The translations under genes were made by a program, and so were the position numbers. Shown in pieces: positions 59,725 to 64,000 of a DNA stretch of 64,000 nt. Position 1 is the first letter of the stretch; every line of letters starts with the position of its first letter. The notes below the pieces were generated by a model. That model did not search any database, had not been told where the DNA came from, and saw only the letters and a list, made by a program, of their open reading frames with translations. The DNA is from Capsaspora owczarzaki ATCC 30864 (taxonomy: Eukaryota; Opisthokonta; Filasterea), in NCBI RefSeq assembly GCF_000151315.2, contig NW_011887295.1, positions 62,001-126,000 on the forward strand, written 5' to 3'.

Positions 59725-62232
59725 CTAAAATTGAGGGTTGTAAAACACGACTCTCCCATCCAACCCGGCCGTTACGAGAACTGGCATGATGGGAGAGAAT
59801 CTAGTCGCACAATACATTGCAAGTCAGAACGAAACCAGAATCAAAAGCAACAACAACAGCGAAGAAGCGCGTACCGGCAGGTCAAGACACTCTCAGAGTG
59901 ATGTGTCGGAATTGACAGAATCGGTGGCAGCTCTGGGCATTGAACACCGTGCGTGCTATAACGCATGAACGCGTTCTCAAAGTCGAACACTCGGACGCTG
60001 TCCACCACAAAGTTACGCACATTTTAGCATTCCCCAACATCCGCTTAAACACATTTGCGGAATAGATCTCTAGCAAACTTACGTGCGCTGGTACGGTGAC
60101 GCGATAAATCGACCGTCGGCACTGAAGCACGCTTCTTTGATGTATTCGGGAGCGGTCCCAGATTCCTTTTGGTTGTTTGTTGTTGGTGCAAGCAAGCACA
60201 TCCAGTTAAGTTTGTTTTCCCAAGTAAGTCGGTCGGAAAGGAGCGGATTGCACACAAAAAGAAGAAAACTTACAGTCACACTGGCAATCCACGGGACGTG
60301 CGCGCTTCCCAACGGACGCTCTTGCAATTCGCGGAATTGGGAAAGTCGACTGCTGCTGTCGGAAGACCTCAACCGCTCTCCGATTGGAGAATCCTCGACA
60401 GGTCGTTTGGAGTGCAAGTCAAACACGATCGATTGCTCGTCCCTCGCGCAGGACCGTCGAGTCAGCAGGAAGCGGCCGGACGGGTCAAAGTGCAGTGTGG
60501 TGCAAACGCCTGTTCGAGTGGGCGATTCTTCCAGCAGCTCAATGTGATTTCTTTGCCGCGATCGTGCTGGTGGGTCGTCCGCTGACTCGTCGCTGAGCAT
60601 TGAATGCGGCTGCCATGTTTTGGAAGGCAAGTCGTAGTGCTGAACAAACCCGTGCTCTGCGAGCCATTGCAATTGTGACTGGCCAAAGTCTTCAGCCAAG
60701 GTGTCGAGATTAAGGTTGCTCACAAGAAGCAGGGCATCCCGGAGGGCAATCACCATCTGGGTGCCATCTCGGGAAAGTCGCATCCGGCACAAGAAGGGCG
60801 GAAAGTGGAGCACGGGCTCTGCTCCGTTTGCCAGGCCGGCTTCAGCATTACCGTTCCACGATGCAGGGTGCGCCGATTGGTGCTTGGGGGCTGTGACGAT
60901 ACTTCTCATTTGCTCCAGAGTGCGCAAAAGAAAGCTTGGTAAAGTATGGCAGAGTTGGCGAAACTGGCCCTTTTCCTCTGTCCGGCTGGCGACTTCCTCA
61001 TTGAACGACCGATAATAAATTAGGTTGGGGTTGAAGTTTTCGTGTATGTCGTCAACGGATAGAAAGTTCCCAGCATGATGGGCAGCCGACAGCGAGCTGC
61101 TTGATGGCGAGGCGGCCGCTGGGGGAAGGTTTGGAATTGGCAATGTTTCAGACCCAGGCCCCGCGCCATCGCGTGGTGGTGTGCGGAAGCTATCGGCGGG
61201 CAACGCGTTGAGCAGCTCATTGATTTGCTGTTGCGCAGCATCAACTGGGTGTGGTGTCCTAACGGGAGTGATTGTTGCTGGCGATGGCACATTGCGCCGT
61301 ACCGGCGTAAACAGGGCTGCTGGCCTCTGATTGATTTCAAAACTTGCCGCCACACCATGCGTTTGCTGATGCACGCTCCACAATCGGATGGTGTTGTCCA
61401 TGCCGGCAGTGACAAGACGTCCGTCGCGCGCAATCTCGACATTCTTGACCCAGCCATGATGGCCTCGGAGCTCTTGCAGTGGCGTCACCCTGTCCATCAG
61501 TGAGGCTGCCGGTGTGGTTGCAGTCTGGACGAAACGCGCCTCATTGGGCTGCGAGGACGTGGAGCGGCAGCACTTTCGCAAATCCCACAATTTGACTGAA
61601 AAGTCGTCGCCGCCCGTGGCGAATACGCGCTCGTTCAAAAAGCGAACAACATTGACGCCTTCGCCTCCATGAGCGTTGCTCACACGACCGACTTCCGAGT
61701 ACGTCCGCGGATCGAGCAGCAGAAACGCGCCATTCGACGCCGTTGCCACCAGACACTCGCCGCCGGGAGTGAACTCGAGATTGTAAAAGCCGCCATACTC
61801 TGGTCTCTCTGCGTCCGACAAGTCAGCTCGGATGAGCGATCTGCGCTGCAGCGTGCTTGCGACGCGAAGTGGCTGCCCTGGCTGCGCAGTGGGAGTCGCA
61901 TTGCCACCAGAGCGATTGGCAGGCAGCGGCGTCCGAGGGCCACGGGCCTGCGCGTCATCGACTGGATCTGCAGCGCTGCGGGCACTCGCTCCGTCGTCTT
62001 CACTGGGCCCCGGCGGCGAGTTGAGCGTCGTGAGCTGGCCTGCACGGAAGCTTGCAACGCCTTGCAGCGACGAGTACAGCGAGCGAGGGAGCCGAGCAGC
62101 CGTCCGGGTCCGCATCGCCGCCAGAGTCCTGTGTGCGTGTGTGTGTATGTGTGTGTGTGATGTTGGGGAATGGGTTGCAGCGTGGGGTGTAGCGCCGTTG
62201 GGTGAGCTGTTCGTGAGCTGTAACTGTTTCAT
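59725..62232 (-). CDS. DCAF10: DCAF10-like WD40 substrate receptor of CRL4
   Basis: DDB1- and CUL4-associated factors present substrates to the CRL4 ubiquitin ligase. The join is complement(59725..59800, 59875..59997, 60083..60165, 60274..62232), 746 aa. WD repeats match DCAF10: GGFYNLEFTPGGECLVATAS, VNVVRFLNERVFATGGDD, FSVKLWDLRK (a WDxR DDB1-binding box), LRGHHGWVKNVEIARDGRLV, MRLSRDGTQMVIAL. Later come YIKEACFSADGRFIASP, VRVFDFENAFMRY and the C-terminal FSPIMPVLVTAGLDGRVVFY. A long Pro/Ser/Ala-rich insert (about residues 300-400) separates the two halves, as in animals. The start is ATG 62232; Met-40 at 62115 (MRTRTAARLPRS) is an alternative. Confidence 0.9.
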
Positions 62233-62680
62233 GGTTGAAACCGCCTCTCCGCTTCACTCTCTCACTCTGACTCGAGCTACACGAATCGCGTACCGATCAT
62301 GCCAGAGACGTATCTCATCGTCCAGACTGGTCATGCCGCCGGTTGGGTCGGAAACATCAACCCGGCTGGGCATATGAGGAAAGAGTCGTCTCGGCTGCTC
62401 CAGCTCGCGCGTTCTGAGCGCGTGGAACATGATGCACCGAAAAAAAAAAAAAAAAACTACAAAAAGAATAAGAAATCAAAAAAGAATAAATAAAATAAAG
62501 GAGGACTGACTAACGAGGTCAGAACAACGAGCATGAAAGCAAATCGAGTAACAATGGATTCAAAAAGAAGCACACAAGCTTGTTTGTTCATATACAACAC
62601 GAAACAATTCAGACACAACAACCATCCAACACCAACAAAAGCCCCAAGCACCGACCAGTTCAACAGAAAAAAAAAACAGA
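62233..62680. other. Intergenic between DCAF10 start and VPS39 end
   Basis: 448 bp, A-rich on the plus strand (T-rich on the sense strand of the minus genes), including an A tract at about 62440-62454. No gene recognised. Confidence 0.5.
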
Positions 62681-64000
62681 TTACACTGGAGCAACATTGC
62701 GATCCTTCAAGCAACCGTAGTGGACAATCGTGCCGTTGGGGTAGTAAGCAAATGCACTGGGACAAAGTGGGTGACGATGACGGCAAACACAGACAAAAAG
62801 GTAAGTGAAAGAATCTCAACCAACTCATCTCTCTCCCTCTCTCTTCGTCATCGCTCTGCCCTTCCTCTCACCTGTTGGCAATGCGCTTGCCACACACGGG
62901 ACAGATCTTGTCTTCGGTAATCAGGACACGGCGTGCCTGATAGTGCATCAACTGCTCTTGGACTTGGAGCTGCTCGGCCTTGTGCAGGTTTTTCAACACT
63001 TGAGCCGCACGCCGGGCCTCGGTGCGGTCACGCAAAACCGCCTCAAAGAACGGCTCGAGACCTTGAATGGGAATGTTGGAAGGGAGGAGCTCCAGCGCCT
63101 TGGGCGTGTCGATGTGGTTGTAATGGTGGATCAGGAGGCTCAGAGCCTGCTCAATCATGGGTTCCGTATCCGTTGGCGCGCCCTCGCCGTAGACGTCCGG
63201 TGTGCGAAGATAGACTTTCAAGAGAGATAAATACACGTCTTTCTGTCCCTCCACGTCGCGATTGTAGTTCTTGGCGCAGTATCTGAGCACGACAGACATG
63301 GAAGTGAATGCCAAAACAAACAAAGAAAAGGAAACACTTCGAAAATGAAACCGAAACTTACTGCTCCGCCATGAATGTGTTGTTCAACTTGGTCACATAA
63401 ATGTTCAAAGCCTGCTCGTGGCGATTCAATCGGCCGAGCAGCAAGGCTCGCTCCTCGTACAAGTCTGCGCGATGAAGACGACAAACAACATATCAGACGC
63501 AAAAGTTGAGAGTCACAACAGGCATTGAATATCCAGCGCGAAACGAGAATGGCTACCATCCGTCGGGAAGCGGCTGAGCATGATCGGAGGCTTGTAATTC
63601 CGCGAGGTTTCGAGGAAGGCAATCAACTTTCGGCGATACATGCCGAGCGCGCCGGCTTCGGTGCCAGCGGGTTGGTTGGAGCGGGGCTCGGTATCCTTTC
63701 GAAGCGCCTGCACGGCGGTCAAGTAGAGCAGCACGCGCTTGTTGTGAAAGTCGGTCGCGGTCGCGTGCCAGTTGTCAATGACATGCTCGAGATAAGGGAG
63801 CACAAGGCGAGACTCTTGGAATCCCGACGACACGGCTTGACGTTCCAAAATCGTCTCGAATCCTTCCAAGTGGGTCAGGATCTTGTCGTGCGGCAAAGTC
63901 TCGATTTCCTTCATGTCTTCGGTAAAGATCTGTTCAAAAACAGGTGGAAGAACTCGTGAATTTTACACGCGTGTCTTGCAAAGAAGCACACAACCAGCTT
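62681..64000 (-). CDS. VPS39: HOPS/CORVET-type tethering subunit VPS39/Vam6, C-terminal part
   Basis: VPS39 bridges Rab7 to the HOPS complex for late endosome-lysosome fusion. Exons in the window: complement(62681..62756, 62872..63282, 63362..63464, 63557..63929); the gene continues past 64000 (63930..64000 is intron). The sequence tracks human VPS39: IFTEDMKEIETLPHDKILTH, VLPYLEHVI, FHNKRVLLYL, LYEERALLLGRLNRHEQAL, IYVTKLNNTFMAEQYC, GQKDVYLSLLKVYL, DTPKALELLPSNIPI, and the C-terminal zinc-finger-like ITEDKICPVCGKRIANS with AFAYYPNGTIVHYGC, the Vps39 domain 2 cysteines. The N-terminal citron-homology propeller lies outside. Confidence 0.93.

Overview
This is a gene-dense window of a unicellular eukaryote's nuclear genome: about 25 protein genes in 64 kb, with mostly short (about 70-150 bp) GT-AG introns, many T-rich. 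There is one tRNA gene and no clear mobile element. The gene set is animal-like (RPP14, Elongin A, TMEM234, LAMTOR2, WDHD1, DCAF10, EXOSC6, a START protein of the STARD4/5/6 type, TRMT11, VPS39). It also holds an HSP104/ClpB disaggregase, which animals lack from the cytosol, and a wax-ester-synthase-type acyltransferase. With the GC-rich exons and compact spacing this points to a unicellular holozoan, possibly a filasterean such as Capsaspora. That placement is inference from gene content, not a database match.

Layout. 0-9 kb: a partial unknown gene, RPP14 (both minus), a divergent 1.6-kb gap, a four-TM protein whose tail is frameshifted by a perfect 70-bp tandem duplication, and a SET-domain methyltransferase. 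9-20 kb: tRNA-Ser(UGA); a fusion of an alpha/beta hydrolase with a WS/DGAT acyltransferase; SRP54, divergent from the fusion across 92 bp; two secreted-protein genes (an endostatin/DUF1554-like protein and a two-cupin protein). 20-32 kb: HSP104 with a possible heat-shock promoter and two possible C-termini; a ten-exon multi-pass membrane protein; Elongin A; a membrane protein with an LRAT/NlpC-P60-like domain; TMEM234. 32-43 kb: a PKA-type kinase, WDHD1/Ctf4, LAMTOR2 and a DUF1761 membrane protein. 43-54 kb: a Crinkler-like kinase-fold protein, methylmalonate-semialdehyde dehydrogenase, purple acid phosphatase, hexose-6-phosphate mutarotase, EXOSC6. 54-64 kb: a START-domain lipid carrier, TRMT11, mitochondrial 3-oxoacyl-ACP synthase, DCAF10 and the 3' part of VPS39.

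Most genes are independent housekeeping loci (RNA processing, protein targeting, DNA replication, lysosome/mTOR, lipid and amino-acid metabolism), not a cluster. Exon joins given below were derived by hand: reading phase was carried across each junction and compared with remembered family motifs. The points most worth checking are the hydrolase-acyltransferase fusion, the two loci where a second reading frame continues a C-terminus (the four-TM gene and HSP104), and the two lineage-restricted-looking genes near 29-30 kb and 43-45 kb.
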